Of a DNA stretch of 20,368 bases, positions 1 to 8,022 are shown in pieces. Source of the DNA: Sulfuricurvum sp. (GTDB taxonomy: Bacteria > Campylobacterota > Campylobacteria > Campylobacterales > Sulfurimonadaceae); contig DZBC01000011.1 of the NCBI GenBank assembly GCA_022729835.1, positions 1 through 20,368 of the forward strand. The letters are read 5' to 3'. The position numbers were made by a program, and so were the translations under genes. The notes beneath the pieces are model-generated. The model worked only from the letters and a program-made list of their open reading frames with translations. It was not told where the DNA came from and did no database searches. Numbering within the stretch: position 1 is the stretch's first letter; every line of letters starts with the position of its first letter.

Positions 1-1
1 G

Positions 2-64
2 GGCCGCGATTTGAAGCGTGTGACACTAGAGCAACTTCAAGGTGAGATCAAGCAAAGCGTGTGA
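2..64 (+). CDS. C-terminal end of an unidentified protein (partial)
   Basis: A reading frame enters from the left edge and stays open to a TGA at 62-64; the other two plus-strand frames close earlier. The last 20 residues read GRDLKRVTLEQLQGEIKQSV, a charged, helix-prone tail typical of a real protein end. Nothing identifies the family. It is convergent with the short-chain dehydrogenase, whose stop codon lies 31 bases further on. The stretch is short, so an open frame by chance remains possible. Confidence 0.4.
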   Translation, partial: GRDLKRVTLEQLQGEIKQSV

Positions 65-95
65 CTTAGTGGCACAGAGTTACCCCACTACCGCC

Positions 96-926
96 TCACG
101 CCAAACGCAGTAAAATCCGATCCAGCATGCGCGTGCCCAAAAGGCGCTTGAGTCCTGCGAGCAGCCATGTCGGGAGGGTGACGTAGTAGCGTGCCTTGGG
201 GTGGCGCGCGGTGAGTGCATGGTGGACTTTTGCGCTGACCGCCAGAGCGTCTTGCTCAAAAGGGTCTTTGCCGGTGTGCCCCTCAAAACGCGCTAAGGCC
301 TTTTGATACGCTTCATAGTGCGCGCTGCGCTCTACGTCGATATGCGCTTTGAAGTGCACGTAGGCGTTGGCACGAAAACGGCTGGTGATGGGGCCGGGTT
401 CGATGATGCTGATGTGAATGTTACTGCCATGCAGCTCCAGCCGCATCGTATCGGCGAGCGCTTCGATGGCATGTTTGCTGGCGTTGTAAGCACCGCGATA
501 GCGCAGACTCACCAGCCCCAGCACCGAAGAGTTGTGGATGATGCGCCCATGCCCCCAAGCGCGCATGATCGGCAAGACCTTACATGTAAGCCTATGCAAA
601 CCAAAGACATTGGTCTCAAACTGCGCGCGCAGCGCCTCGACGCTCAGATCCTCAAGCGCTCCGGGCTGACCGTAGCCGGCGTTGTTAAAGAGCGCATCGA
701 GCCTCCCTCCCGTGCGCCGCAAAATCTCTTTTAGCGCGGCGTCGATGCTCGCCTCGTCACGCACGTCAAGACGCAACGCTTCGAGCCCCTCACGCTCCAG
801 CCGCGCCACATCCTCATGGGATCGCGCCGTCGCAAAGACGCGAAATCCCCTTACATGTAAGTCATGCGCCACACCATGACCGATACCGCTGCTACAGCCG
901 GTGATCAGGATCGATTTACGCATCAT
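96..926 (-). CDS. Short-chain dehydrogenase/reductase (SDR family oxidoreductase)
   Basis: A 276-residue cytosolic oxidoreductase of the classical SDR family, expected to use NAD(P)H on an alcohol/carbonyl substrate that cannot be named. The nucleotide-binding TGCSSGIG lies at residues 9-16, the structural NNAG at 81-84, a catalytic serine at 133/134, and the YxxxK pair at Tyr147 and Lys151, followed by PGP at 178-180. All key residues are present and the length is normal. The start could be either of two adjacent ATGs; AGGG lies 5 and 8 bases before them. The gene is transcribed divergently from leuC and shares its upstream region. It contains two exact TTACATGTAA palindromes, read as Leu-Thr-Cys-Lys at residues 113-116 and as Leu-His-Val at 23-25. 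The family call is firm; the substrate is unknown. Confidence 0.93.
   Translation of the reverse strand: MMRKSILITGCSSGIGHGVAHDLHVRGFRVFATARSHEDVARLEREGLEALRLDVRDEASIDAALKEILRRTGGRLDALFNNAGYGQPGALEDLSVEALRAQFETNVFGLHRLTCKVLPIMRAWGHGRIIHNSSVLGLVSLRYRGAYNASKHAIEALADTMRLELHGSNIHISIIEPGPITSRFRANAYVHFKAHIDVERSAHYEAYQKALARFEGHTGKDPFEQDALAVSAKVHHALTARHPKARYYVTLPTWLLAGLKRLLGTRMLDRILLRLA
580..589. repeat. TTACATGTAA palindrome, in the SDR gene
   Basis: Exact copy, extended to the 12-bp palindrome CTTACATGTAAG. In the gene it is read in the frame giving Leu-Thr-Cys-Lys. Confidence 0.9.
851..860. repeat. TTACATGTAA palindrome, in the SDR gene
   Basis: Exact copy, extended to CTTACATGTAAG. It is read in the frame giving Leu-His-Val near the protein's N-terminus. 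Confidence 0.9.
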
Positions 927-947
927 CAGCGCCCTTTTTTAGATGCT

Positions 948-953
948 ATTATA
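948..953 (-). promoter_or_regulatory. Putative -10 element for the SDR gene
   Basis: On the minus strand these bases read TATAAT, 22 bases from the first ATG of the dehydrogenase. No convincing -35 box is visible, which is common for Campylobacterota vegetative promoters. It faces away from the leuC -10 element only 10 bases away. Confidence 0.5.
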
Positions 954-963
954 ACCCTTTGGC

Positions 964-969
964 TATAAT
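964..969 (+). promoter_or_regulatory. Putative -10 element for leuC
   Basis: A perfect TATAAT preceded by GC (GGCTATAAT) lies 30 bases before the leuC ATG. No clear -35 box is seen. Transcription would start near 976, placing the TTACATGTAA palindrome at 980-989 inside a very short leader. Confidence 0.55.
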
Positions 970-979
970 TCGCCCCTAT

Positions 980-989
980 TTACATGTAA
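980..989. repeat. TTACATGTAA palindrome before leuC
   Basis: Exact copy between the leuC -10 element and its start codon. Its 3' TAA forms the left edge of the ribosome-binding sequence TAAGGA, ending 10 bases before the ATG. It may be a regulatory site or a member of the dispersed repeat family. Confidence 0.9.
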
Positions 990-999
990 GGACTCCTCT

Positions 1000-2265
1000 A
1001 TGGGACAAACCATTACCGAAAAGATATTCTCGCAGCACGTAGGCCGCGAAGTCTACGCCGGAGAGATCGTGCGCAGCCCGATCGACATGGTCATCGGCAA
1101 CGACATCACCACGCCGATCTCCATTCACGCTTTTGAAGCGTCAGGCGCTACAAAGCTCGCCAATCCTGATGGCTTTTGTATTGTGCTCGATCACTTCATC
1201 CCGGCCAAAGATATCGCCTCGGCCAACCAAGCCCGCATCAGCCGCGACTTTGCCAAAAAGTACAATATGAAGCACTTTTTTGACGAAAAAGATATGGGGA
1301 TCGAACATGCGCTGCTACCCGAAAAAGGGCTGGTAGTCCCAGGAGACGTGATCATCGGCGCCGACAGTCACACCTGTACGCATGGGGCACTAGGCGCCTT
1401 TTCGACCGGTATGGGTTCGACCGATCTGGCCTTTGCAATGATCACGGGGGGCAACTGGTTTAAGGTGCCTGAGTCGATCAAGGTGGTCTTTAGCGGCAAA
1501 CCGCGCCCCTATGTTTCGGGCAAAGACCTCATCTTGGAGGTGATTCGCCTTATCGGGGTGGACGGCGCACTCTATCAGACGCTCGAATTTACCGGAAGCA
1601 CCATCGAGCATCTGAGTATGGATGACCGCTTTAGCCTCTGCAATATGGCCATCGAAGCGGGAGCCAAAAGCGGCATTGTCGCCCATGACGCTATCACCGA
1701 AGCCTTTTTGGCGGACAAAACCCTAGCCCGAAGCGCCAAAATCCACTACTCCGACCCCGATGCCAAATATGTGCGCATTTTAGAGATCGATGTGGCGAAT
1801 CTGGAGCCGGTGATTGCCTATCCATTTCTGCCCAGCAAAGGCCACAGCATCAGCCAAGCGGCTACGGATAGAATCAAGATCGATCAATCCTTTATCGGCA
1901 GTTGCACCAACGGCCGCCTGAGCGACCTTAAAGTCGCCGCCGAAATCCTAGAGGGCAAAAAGGTCCACCCCGACGTGCGCCTGATCGTCACTCCAGGGAC
2001 GCAGCGCATTTTGCGCGAAGCAAACAAAGCAGGTTACATCGACATCATCGTCGATGCGGGCGGCGTGGTCTCTAACCCCACCTGCGGCGCCTGTTTGGGC
2101 GGATATATGGGGATTTTGGGTGATAACGAAGTGGCCGTCTCCACCACCAACCGCAACTTCGTCGGCCGCATGGGCAGCCGCAGCTCCAAAGTCTATCTGG
2201 CCAACTCCGCCGTGGCCGCCGCTTCGGCTATTGCGGGTTATATCGTCGATCCCTCCAAAGCGTGA
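1000..2265 (+). CDS. leuC: 3-isopropylmalate dehydratase, large subunit
   Basis: A 421-residue aconitase-family protein. With the small subunit LeuD it interconverts 2- and 3-isopropylmalate in cytosolic leucine synthesis, using a [4Fe-4S] cluster. The cluster ligands are visible as Cys302 in GSCTNGR and Cys362/Cys365 in NPTCGAC. The DSHTCTHGALG segment at 122-132 and the ATG start preceded by AAGGACTC support the call. The length matches the shorter, archaeal-type LeuC class; homologous dehydratases such as homoaconitase-type enzymes are the main alternative. No leuD gene lies beside it: the next gene, a metallophosphoesterase, overlaps its stop by GTGA, so the small subunit must be encoded elsewhere. 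A promoter and a TTACATGTAA palindrome lie just upstream. Confidence 0.93.
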   Translation: MGQTITEKIFSQHVGREVYAGEIVRSPIDMVIGNDITTPISIHAFEASGATKLANPDGFCIVLDHFIPAKDIASANQARISRDFAKKYNMKHFFDEKDMGIEHALLPEKGLVVPGDVIIGADSHTCTHGALGAFSTGMGSTDLAFAMITGGNWFKVPESIKVVFSGKPRPYVSGKDLILEVIRLIGVDGALYQTLEFTGSTIEHLSMDDRFSLCNMAIEAGAKSGIVAHDAITEAFLADKTLARSAKIHYSDPDAKYVRILEIDVANLEPVIAYPFLPSKGHSISQAATDRIKIDQSFIGSCTNGRLSDLKVAAEILEGKKVHPDVRLIVTPGTQRILREANKAGYIDIIVDAGGVVSNPTCGACLGGYMGILGDNEVAVSTTNRNFVGRMGSRSSKVYLANSAVAAASAIAGYIVDPSKA

Positions 2266-3374
2266 GCCTAAAACTCCTCTTTCCGCTGCTCCTGTCGCTG
2301 CTCTTTGCGGCGATTCACACCCTCGCCTACAGCCGCGTGGTCCGCCGCTTACATGTAAGCGCCAAAACAGAACGCTTTTTGCGCCTCTTTTTGATCATCA
2401 ACTTTGCGGGCATCGAGCTTTACATCATCTCGCGCTACCTCCACCACTTCCCCGAGTGGCTCCATTACCTCGTATCGCTGAGCGTCGGGGTGGGCTTTGT
2501 GCTCTTCGTCTCATGGCTGCTTTATGAGCTGCTGCATCTACTGCAACGTGTGACGCCGCTTAATCCCGCCAGACGCACCTTATTTAAGCGCGGCAGCGAT
2601 ATGGCCTTTTTGGCCGCGGGTTCGGCCTATATCGGCGGCGCGACGCTGGAGGGGGCCAAAAGCCCTTCGGTTGTTGCCGTCACGGTCGATCAGAAGCGTT
2701 TTTCAAGCGCCTACCGCATCGTGCAAATCAGCGATATGCACATCGGCGGGCTGATTGATGCGGGTTTTGTGCGCCAAAGCGTCGAGACGATCAATGCCCT
2801 CTCGCCCGATCTGGTGGTCATCACCGGAGACCTCACCGACGCCCCCATCGAAGAGCTGCGCGCAGCAGTGGACGCGCTGGGAGCGTTGCGCAGCCGCCTT
2901 GGGACCTTTTATGTCCCGGGCAACCATGAGTATTTTCACGGGGTCGAAGCGACGATGGCGTATCTGAGGCGCCTTGGCATCACGGTACTGGGTAATACGC
3001 ATGTCGATCTGGGCGACTTTACGATTTGCGGAGTCTATGATGTTTTTGGGTGGCGCTATGGCAGCTTTGAGCCCGACATCATGGCTGCCACAAAGGGCAT
3101 AGCCAAAGAGAAACCCACGCTTCTGCTTGCCCATCAGCCCCGATTTATCAGCTCGCTAGAGGGCTTTGAACCTTCATTGATGCTCAGCGGCCACACCCAC
3201 GGCGGGCAGATCTGGCCCTTTAACTACCTCGTACGCCTGCAACAGCCCTATGTCAAAGGCTTACATGGTATCGGGCCTAACCGCCACATCTACGTCAACA
3301 GCGGAATCGGCTTTTGGGGACCGCCGATGCGGCTGGGCTCAAGTGCTGAAATCACCCTCTTGGAGTGGACATGA
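2262..3374 (+). CDS. Membrane-anchored calcineurin-like metallophosphoesterase
   Basis: A 370-residue protein with two to three hydrophobic N-terminal segments (about residues 3-22, 40-58 and 68-95) followed by a calcineurin-type phosphoesterase domain. The dimetal-site motifs are complete and in order: DMH (Asp158, His160), GD (Asp190), GNHE (Asn221, His222), His291 and GHTH (His311, His313). It resembles the YkuE/YaeI group of membrane-linked phosphoesterases, some of which act on lipid-linked substrates; the substrate here is not known. The domain probably sits just after the membrane part. It starts at a GTG overlapping the leuC stop (GTGA) and ends in an ATGA overlap with mobA, so the three genes are probably translationally coupled. 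A TTACATGTAA palindrome encodes residues Leu30-His31-Val32. Confidence 0.9.
   Translation: MSLKLLFPLLLSLLFAAIHTLAYSRVVRRLHVSAKTERFLRLFLIINFAGIELYIISRYLHHFPEWLHYLVSLSVGVGFVLFVSWLLYELLHLLQRVTPLNPARRTLFKRGSDMAFLAAGSAYIGGATLEGAKSPSVVAVTVDQKRFSSAYRIVQISDMHIGGLIDAGFVRQSVETINALSPDLVVITGDLTDAPIEELRAAVDALGALRSRLGTFYVPGNHEYFHGVEATMAYLRRLGITVLGNTHVDLGDFTICGVYDVFGWRYGSFEPDIMAATKGIAKEKPTLLLAHQPRFISSLEGFEPSLMLSGHTHGGQIWPFNYLVRLQQPYVKGLHGIGPNRHIYVNSGIGFWGPPMRLGSSAEITLLEWT
2349..2358. repeat. TTACATGTAA palindrome, in the metallophosphoesterase gene
   Basis: Exact copy within a longer 14-bp perfect palindrome (GCTTACATGTAAGC, 2347-2360). It is read as Leu-His-Val. Confidence 0.9.
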
Positions 3375-3949
3375 TTCCCTGTGTACTTTTTGCGGGTGGC
3401 AAAAGCTCGCGTATGGGCAGCGATAAAGCACTGCTCCCTTTTGGTGGCTACACAACACTGGCCGAATTTCAGCTCAGAAGGCTGGAGAAACTGTTTGACC
3501 AAGTCTACATCTCCACCAAAAGCGCCGACAAATTTCCTTTTACATGTAAGCTCATTCTCGATCCGCCAAGCGCTGATTTCGCCCCTACCGCCGGATTTGT
3601 CGCCGCCTTTGAAACCTTACATGTAGAGCGTTTTTTTGCGCTAAGCGTCGATACCCCTTTTGTCTCTCAAGAGCAGATCAAACACCTCATCGAAGCAGAC
3701 AGCGAAACACTCGACGCCACAATCGCTAGAACCCCAGAGGGTGCGCATCCGCTTTGCGGGATCTACCACACCACCCTCGCTCAAGAGTTTAAACGGATGC
3801 TTCATGAGGGCGATCATAAGCTCGGTGCGCTACTCTCAAGGTGCCGTACCCTCTACGTTGATTTCCCGCACGAAGCGCCTTTTGCCAACCTCAACCATCC
3901 CCATGAATACGATGCGGCACTTCAGCACCTTCTAATAGGCTACAAGTGA
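3371..3949 (+). CDS. mobA: Molybdenum cofactor guanylyltransferase
   Basis: A 192-residue cytosolic nucleotidyltransferase that joins GMP from GTP to molybdopterin, giving the guanine dinucleotide cofactor needed by DMSO-reductase-family enzymes. The N-terminus carries the GTP-binding signature LFAGGKSSRMGSDK (residues 6-19); a metal-binding Asp94 sits in SVDTP, and HPLCGIY and NLNHPHEY follow as in the family. The ATG at 3371 overlaps the preceding stop as ATGA and has TTGGAG 5 bases upstream; a GTG two codons earlier is open but less likely. Its product would serve the molybdoenzyme encoded at 13829-16729. One exact TTACATGTAA (residues 57-60, Phe-Thr-Cys-Lys) and one variant (residues 83-85) lie inside. 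Confidence 0.92.
   Translation: MIPCVLFAGGKSSRMGSDKALLPFGGYTTLAEFQLRRLEKLFDQVYISTKSADKFPFTCKLILDPPSADFAPTAGFVAAFETLHVERFFALSVDTPFVSQEQIKHLIEADSETLDATIARTPEGAHPLCGIYHTTLAQEFKRMLHEGDHKLGALLSRCRTLYVDFPHEAPFANLNHPHEYDAALQHLLIGYK
3540..3549. repeat. TTACATGTAA palindrome, in mobA
   Basis: Exact copy, read as Phe-Thr-Cys-Lys. A one-base variant, TTACATGTAG, lies 68 bases downstream at 3617-3626 in the Leu-His-Val frame. Confidence 0.9.
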
Positions 3950-3980
3950 TAATGGTAAAAATCTTTCAGGGATACCGTTT

Positions 3981-5438
3981 ATGGTTCGATTTATTTTCGG
4001 ATTGTTTCTATTATTTTTTTTGGTTGGCTGCGAACGTGAAAAGCCTGTAGCGTCGCGAGCGTTTGAGGGCCAATCTATCACGCTCATCGTTCCTACCCTC
4101 CATGCCCGCCTGATCCGGGGCCCCATTTTGGATGAAGTTGCCTCCTTTGAGGAGCGCACAGGTGCCAAGATCCGAGTGGTAACCCCCAGTTGGAATGAAA
4201 CCATCGAAAAGATCGATCGATCCCTTCACGATCCAAACCTCTTCTATGATGTCTATGTAGTGATCTCCATGTGGAACGGAACCCTGCTAGGGGGTGGACA
4301 TATCGAGCCGATTCCCGATTCCATCAAAAAACAGATCGAATGGGAAGACGTCTTGCCGATCTACCGTAGCAGCGTGCTCTCTTGGGGCGGGGTGGCCTAC
4401 GGCCTGCCCTACGACGGTGACTGCATCAACCTCTACTACCGCAAAGATCTCTTCGAGCATCCCGTCCACCGCAAAGCCTTTGAGTCGCGTTATGGCCATC
4501 CACTCGAACCGCCGACAACGTGGAAGACCTTTGGGGAGATTGCTGCATTTTTCAACGGCTGGGATTGGGACCATGATGGCAAAACTGAATACGGTATGGC
4601 CGGTCTGCGCGTCAAAGGAGACATCGCCATGCTACAATTTTTGGCACAAGCAGGCGCATATGCCAAGCATCCCTCTTCCAAAGCCTTCTACTTCGATCCC
4701 GAAACGATGAAACCGCGCATTAATAACCCCGCCTTCGTGCGTGCACTAGAAGAGTACATCGACCATACCCGCTACGCCCCACCCGGTGCGCTAAACTTTG
4801 CCGGCCATGATGTACGCAACAGTTTCGCATCCGGTGAAGTAGCCATGGCTCTGGATTGGGCCGATATGGGCACCATCGTCGCCAATGCGCCGCTCTCAGA
4901 GGTGCGGGACAAAGTGGGCTACGCACAAATACCCGGTAGCGACACCGTCTACAACGCGCAAACCCATACATGGGAAGAGACGTACAACCGCATCGCCTCC
5001 ATCAGCGGCAACTGGATGTTTTTGATCAACAAAGCCTCAAAACACAAAGAGCTCGCTTTCGCCTTCGCCGCGCACATGACCTCCAAAGAGATGACCAAAA
5101 AACTGACCGCCACCAACGGCACTGCCATCAATCCCTCAAGATTCTCACACTTTGACGATCCCGGGTCTTGGAACAGCGCGGGCTTTTCGACAGAATCGGC
5201 CAAAGCCTATCTAGACACCATCACCGCTTCACTCTCTCATCCCAATGTTGTCTATGACATCACCATTCCCGGTGCCGGCCTCTACTACCAAGCACTTGAC
5301 GACTTCGTGTATGAGGCGCTCACCGGCGCCAAAAGCCCGCAAGAGGCACTGAATGCTGCGGCTGAGGCATGGGAGCGGATCACCGATGAGCTCGGACGTA
5401 CATCACAGCGCAACGCCTACAAAGCCTCACTGAATTGA
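3981..5438 (+). CDS. Solute-binding lipoprotein, ABC-type family 1, likely a sensor partner
   Basis: A 485-residue exported lipoprotein. A hydrophobic signal ends in LVGC, giving a lipid-attached Cys17. The rest resembles family 1 (sugar-type) extracellular solute-binding proteins, with an ITLIVPTLHARL start, a GLPYDGDCINLYYRKDLF hinge segment and a DWDHDGKTEYG loop that may bind calcium. No permease or ATPase gene lies nearby. Instead its TGA stop overlaps the TTG start of a membrane GGDEF-EAL protein (TTGA), which implies joint translation. By analogy with the NspS-MbaA pair of Vibrio cholerae, it probably binds a small molecule in the periplasm and passes the signal to the GGDEF-EAL protein. 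The ligand is unknown. The ATG is preceded by CAGGGA. Confidence 0.85.
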   Translation: MVRFIFGLFLLFFLVGCEREKPVASRAFEGQSITLIVPTLHARLIRGPILDEVASFEERTGAKIRVVTPSWNETIEKIDRSLHDPNLFYDVYVVISMWNGTLLGGGHIEPIPDSIKKQIEWEDVLPIYRSSVLSWGGVAYGLPYDGDCINLYYRKDLFEHPVHRKAFESRYGHPLEPPTTWKTFGEIAAFFNGWDWDHDGKTEYGMAGLRVKGDIAMLQFLAQAGAYAKHPSSKAFYFDPETMKPRINNPAFVRALEEYIDHTRYAPPGALNFAGHDVRNSFASGEVAMALDWADMGTIVANAPLSEVRDKVGYAQIPGSDTVYNAQTHTWEETYNRIASISGNWMFLINKASKHKELAFAFAAHMTSKEMTKKLTATNGTAINPSRFSHFDDPGSWNSAGFSTESAKAYLDTITASLSHPNVVYDITIPGAGLYYQALDDFVYEALTGAKSPQEALNAAAEAWERITDELGRTSQRNAYKASLN

Positions 5439-7495
5439 GCCCTTTGCGTCCTCTCTCGTTGCGGCAAATCGCCAACTACAGTTTTTGGTTTATGCTAAGC
5501 AGCTCAATCTTCGGGGGCACTCTTTTGCTTACGCTGCTCTTTCGTCATGAGCGCATCAATGATGCCCATCAAGTCACAAAAGCAGCTTACGAGTCCCTCT
5601 TTGTAGTCAAATACGAAACAGAGCGGCTACTCACCACCGGCGAATTGCAGACTCAAAAAGAGCTTCTCTTTAAAGCTTCACAGACCTTTCAGCACTCTTT
5701 TGAACCGCTTAAGGAGCGCACGCATCTGCCCGTCGTGGAGTGGAGCGGATTCGCCCATATCATTGTCGAAGAGATCCAAAAGATCCGCAAACTGCTACAA
5801 GCGCCCATTTTTGATGCGCGCAGTATGATGGAGAAATCACTTTTGCGGCGTCTTGGAGAGGGGCTTGTCCCAGGGACGCACACCGAGAGCTACGTACAGA
5901 TTCGCGACCTCACCAACAGCATCGCCTATCTAAAACAGTATGAAGATTTTCTACTCGATGAGCTGCATAGGCTTGAACAGCATGAACAAGACCAAAATGC
6001 CCGACAGCTTGAACGTATCAAATTCTGGCTGCTGGTGCTGATCTTGAGCGCTATTGCCACGCTGATCACTCTGGCATTTAGCCTCTCAAAGGGCATTAAA
6101 AAAATCGAAACGAATCTACTGGGCAGCCAAGAGCATCTGCGCGCAGCGCTGTTTGAGCTTGAGCAGAAGCAGAAAAACCTCGAAGATCAACGTAATCTGC
6201 TCGATCACATGGCACATCACGACGCCCTCACCGGCATTCCAAACCGCTTGCTCTTTTTAGAAAAGCTCCGAACATTGCTTGATATCAGCAAGCGCACTGG
6301 TGAGCGTCTTGCGGTCTGGTTTATCGATCTTGATCGGTTCAAAGAGATCAACGACTCCTTCGGTCACAACATCGGCGACATAGTCCTACAAGAGGTCGCA
6401 GAGCGGCTAAGTAATGCGCTTGGGGGCGAATCGGTTGCCCGTCTTGGCGGCGACGAATTCGCCTTAATCGTCGAAAACATCCATGATCAGGCCGATGCCC
6501 AAATCGCAATTGAGCGTTTTATGACCTCTTTGCTGCTTCCTCTTTTCGTGGATAACCATGAAATTTACATTACATGTAGCGCCGGAGCGAGCCTCTTTCC
6601 TCGAGATGCACAGAGCGCAGAAGCGTTGCTGAGAAACGCCGATTCGGCGATGTATCATGCCAAAGATGAAGGCAAAAATACCTACGCTTTTTACAATCAC
6701 GAAATGACCAAACGTGCTTATGAGCGCGTCACGATGGAGAGTGCACTACGCAAAGCACTCAAAAACAGAGAGCTCGTTTTACATTATCAGCCCCAAATCG
6801 ATATGCGCAATGGCAAGATCGTCGGCTTTGAAGCCCTTGTGCGCTGGCAACATCCCGAGCTTGGGCTGGTCTCCCCGGCCAAATTTATCCCCATCGCAGA
6901 AGAGACGGGACTGATCATCGAGATAGGATGGTGGGTGCTTGAAACAGCATGCTACACCCTTAAGGAGTGGCGCTCCGAAGGCTTGGATATCGGCTATATG
7001 GCGGTCAATCTTTCTGCCAAACAGCTTTTGCACGGGCAACTTGAACAGAGTATCCCAAGCTTTTTGGAACGCATCGGCTATCCTAACAACGCACTTGAAC
7101 TGGAGCTGACCGAAAGCATGATCATGAAAAATCCGGAACACGGCCGCAAAACGTTTGCACGCTTGCGCGCAAAAGGCATTAAAATCGCCATTGACGATTT
7201 TGGAACTGGCTACTCTTCGCTCGCCTATCTCAGGCGTCTTCCCATCGATACCCTCAAAATCGACCAGTCGTTTGTCCGGCCTCTTCCAGGCAGCAATCCA
7301 GATGGTCAAATCGTACGTTCGATCATTCACCTATGTCAAGGGCTGGGCCTTGGGATCATCGCTGAAGGTGTCGAAACGCAGGAGCAGGCGGCTTTCTTGT
7401 ATCAGCACGGCTGCACCCATGCACAAGGCTATCTCTATGCCAAGCCGCTTGATCCTAAGGGCGCAAAATCACTGCTCGCGCCCGCACAACCGTAG
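5435..7495 (+). CDS. Transmembrane GGDEF-EAL protein (c-di-GMP synthesis/breakdown)
   Basis: A 686-residue inner-membrane signalling protein. Transmembrane helices at about 17-36 and 197-217 enclose a roughly 160-residue helical periplasmic domain, followed by a short coiled coil (about 222-258), a GGDEF domain and an EAL domain. The cyclase site keeps DLD at 298-300 and GGDEF at 338-342, but the RxxD inhibitory site expected just before GGDEF is missing. The EAL domain keeps EAL (466-468), NLS (525-527), DDFGTGYSSL (587-596), Lys608 and EGVET (644-648), so phosphodiesterase activity is likely. The TTG start overlaps the stop of the solute-binding lipoprotein; no better start is visible. The periplasmic domain probably docks with that lipoprotein. 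Whether cyclase or phosphodiesterase activity dominates cannot be told. Confidence 0.93.
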   Translation: MSPLRPLSLRQIANYSFWFMLSSSIFGGTLLLTLLFRHERINDAHQVTKAAYESLFVVKYETERLLTTGELQTQKELLFKASQTFQHSFEPLKERTHLPVVEWSGFAHIIVEEIQKIRKLLQAPIFDARSMMEKSLLRRLGEGLVPGTHTESYVQIRDLTNSIAYLKQYEDFLLDELHRLEQHEQDQNARQLERIKFWLLVLILSAIATLITLAFSLSKGIKKIETNLLGSQEHLRAALFELEQKQKNLEDQRNLLDHMAHHDALTGIPNRLLFLEKLRTLLDISKRTGERLAVWFIDLDRFKEINDSFGHNIGDIVLQEVAERLSNALGGESVARLGGDEFALIVENIHDQADAQIAIERFMTSLLLPLFVDNHEIYITCSAGASLFPRDAQSAEALLRNADSAMYHAKDEGKNTYAFYNHEMTKRAYERVTMESALRKALKNRELVLHYQPQIDMRNGKIVGFEALVRWQHPELGLVSPAKFIPIAEETGLIIEIGWWVLETACYTLKEWRSEGLDIGYMAVNLSAKQLLHGQLEQSIPSFLERIGYPNNALELELTESMIMKNPEHGRKTFARLRAKGIKIAIDDFGTGYSSLAYLRRLPIDTLKIDQSFVRPLPGSNPDGQIVRSIIHLCQGLGLGIIAEGVETQEQAAFLYQHGCTHAQGYLYAKPLDPKGAKSLLAPAQP

Positions 7496-7515
7496 GGATG
7501 TTTGCAGAGCACTGC

Positions 7516-7521
7516 TATAAT
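7516..7521 (+). promoter_or_regulatory. Putative -10 element for moaC
   Basis: A perfect TATAAT lies 30 bases before the moaC GTG, the same distance as in the leuC promoter. No clear -35 box is seen. The predicted start near 7528 would put the TTACATGTAA palindrome at 7533-7542 in the leader. Confidence 0.5.
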
Positions 7522-7532
7522 CGTTTTCTGAC

Positions 7533-7542
7533 TTACATGTAA
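7533..7542. repeat. TTACATGTAA palindrome before moaC
   Basis: Exact copy between the -10 element and the start codon, ending 9 bases before the GTG. Its last bases run into the ribosome-binding sequence TAAAGG. Confidence 0.9.
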
Positions 7543-7551
7543 AGGCTATGC

Positions 7552-8022
7552 GTGCACTTAACCCATCTTGATGACAAAGAGCGTCCCAAAATGGTGGATG
7601 TCTCGGACAAAGAGCACACTACCCGCTCCGCCACCGCCAGCGGCATCATCACCATGAGTCCTGAAGCCTATGAAGCGGTAGTGAGCCAAAGCACCAAAAA
7701 AGGGCCCGTACTCCAAACTGCCGTCGTTGCAGCCATCATGGGCACCAAAAAAACGAGCGAACTGATTCCCATGTGCCACCCGCTGAACCTCAGCGCCATC
7801 CACTGCGATATCGAAGAGCTCTCCCACCGCCATAGCTTCAAACTCTATGTGACGGCGCGCCTGAGTGGCCAGACAGGAGTGGAGATGGAGGCCCTCACGG
7901 GGGTGAGCATCGGGCTACTCACCATCTACGACATGGTCAAGGCCATTGACAAAGCGATGGTCATCGGCCCCATCCAACTTGAATCCAAAACCGGAGGAAA
8001 AAGCGGTGATTTTAAACGGTAA
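7552..8022 (+). CDS. moaC: Cyclic pyranopterin monophosphate synthase
   Basis: A 156-residue cytosolic enzyme of molybdenum-cofactor synthesis. It converts the 3',8-cyclo-GTP made by MoaA into cyclic pyranopterin monophosphate. The family's landmarks are all present: MVDVSDKEHTTRSATA near the N-terminus, MCHPLNL at residues 74-80, GVEMEALTG at 109-117, Asp127 and Lys130 in YDMVKAID, and KTGGKSG at the end. The start is a GTG; an ATG four bases earlier is out of frame and closes after seven codons. TAAAGG precedes the start. The gene overlaps the DUF493 gene by 17 bases and probably forms an operon with it. Confidence 0.95.
   Translation: MHLTHLDDKERPKMVDVSDKEHTTRSATASGIITMSPEAYEAVVSQSTKKGPVLQTAVVAAIMGTKKTSELIPMCHPLNLSAIHCDIEELSHRHSFKLYVTARLSGQTGVEMEALTGVSIGLLTIYDMVKAIDKAMVIGPIQLESKTGGKSGDFKR

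Noticed and set aside
303..734. Plus-strand open frame of 143 codons inside the dehydrogenase gene
   Set aside because: It is antisense to a complete SDR gene with all its motifs, and its translation has no family features.
2054..2527. 157-codon plus-strand frame across the leuC/phosphoesterase junction
   Set aside because: Shadow of two well-supported genes in GC-rich DNA; proline- and alanine-heavy translation without motifs.
3261..3270. TTACATGGTA in the phosphoesterase gene
   Set aside because: An inserted G breaks the palindrome; counting such forms would loosen the repeat definition.
6779..7330. 183-codon minus-strand frame opposite the EAL domain
   Set aside because: The plus strand encodes an intact EAL domain there; the opposite frame has no start context or recognisable domain.
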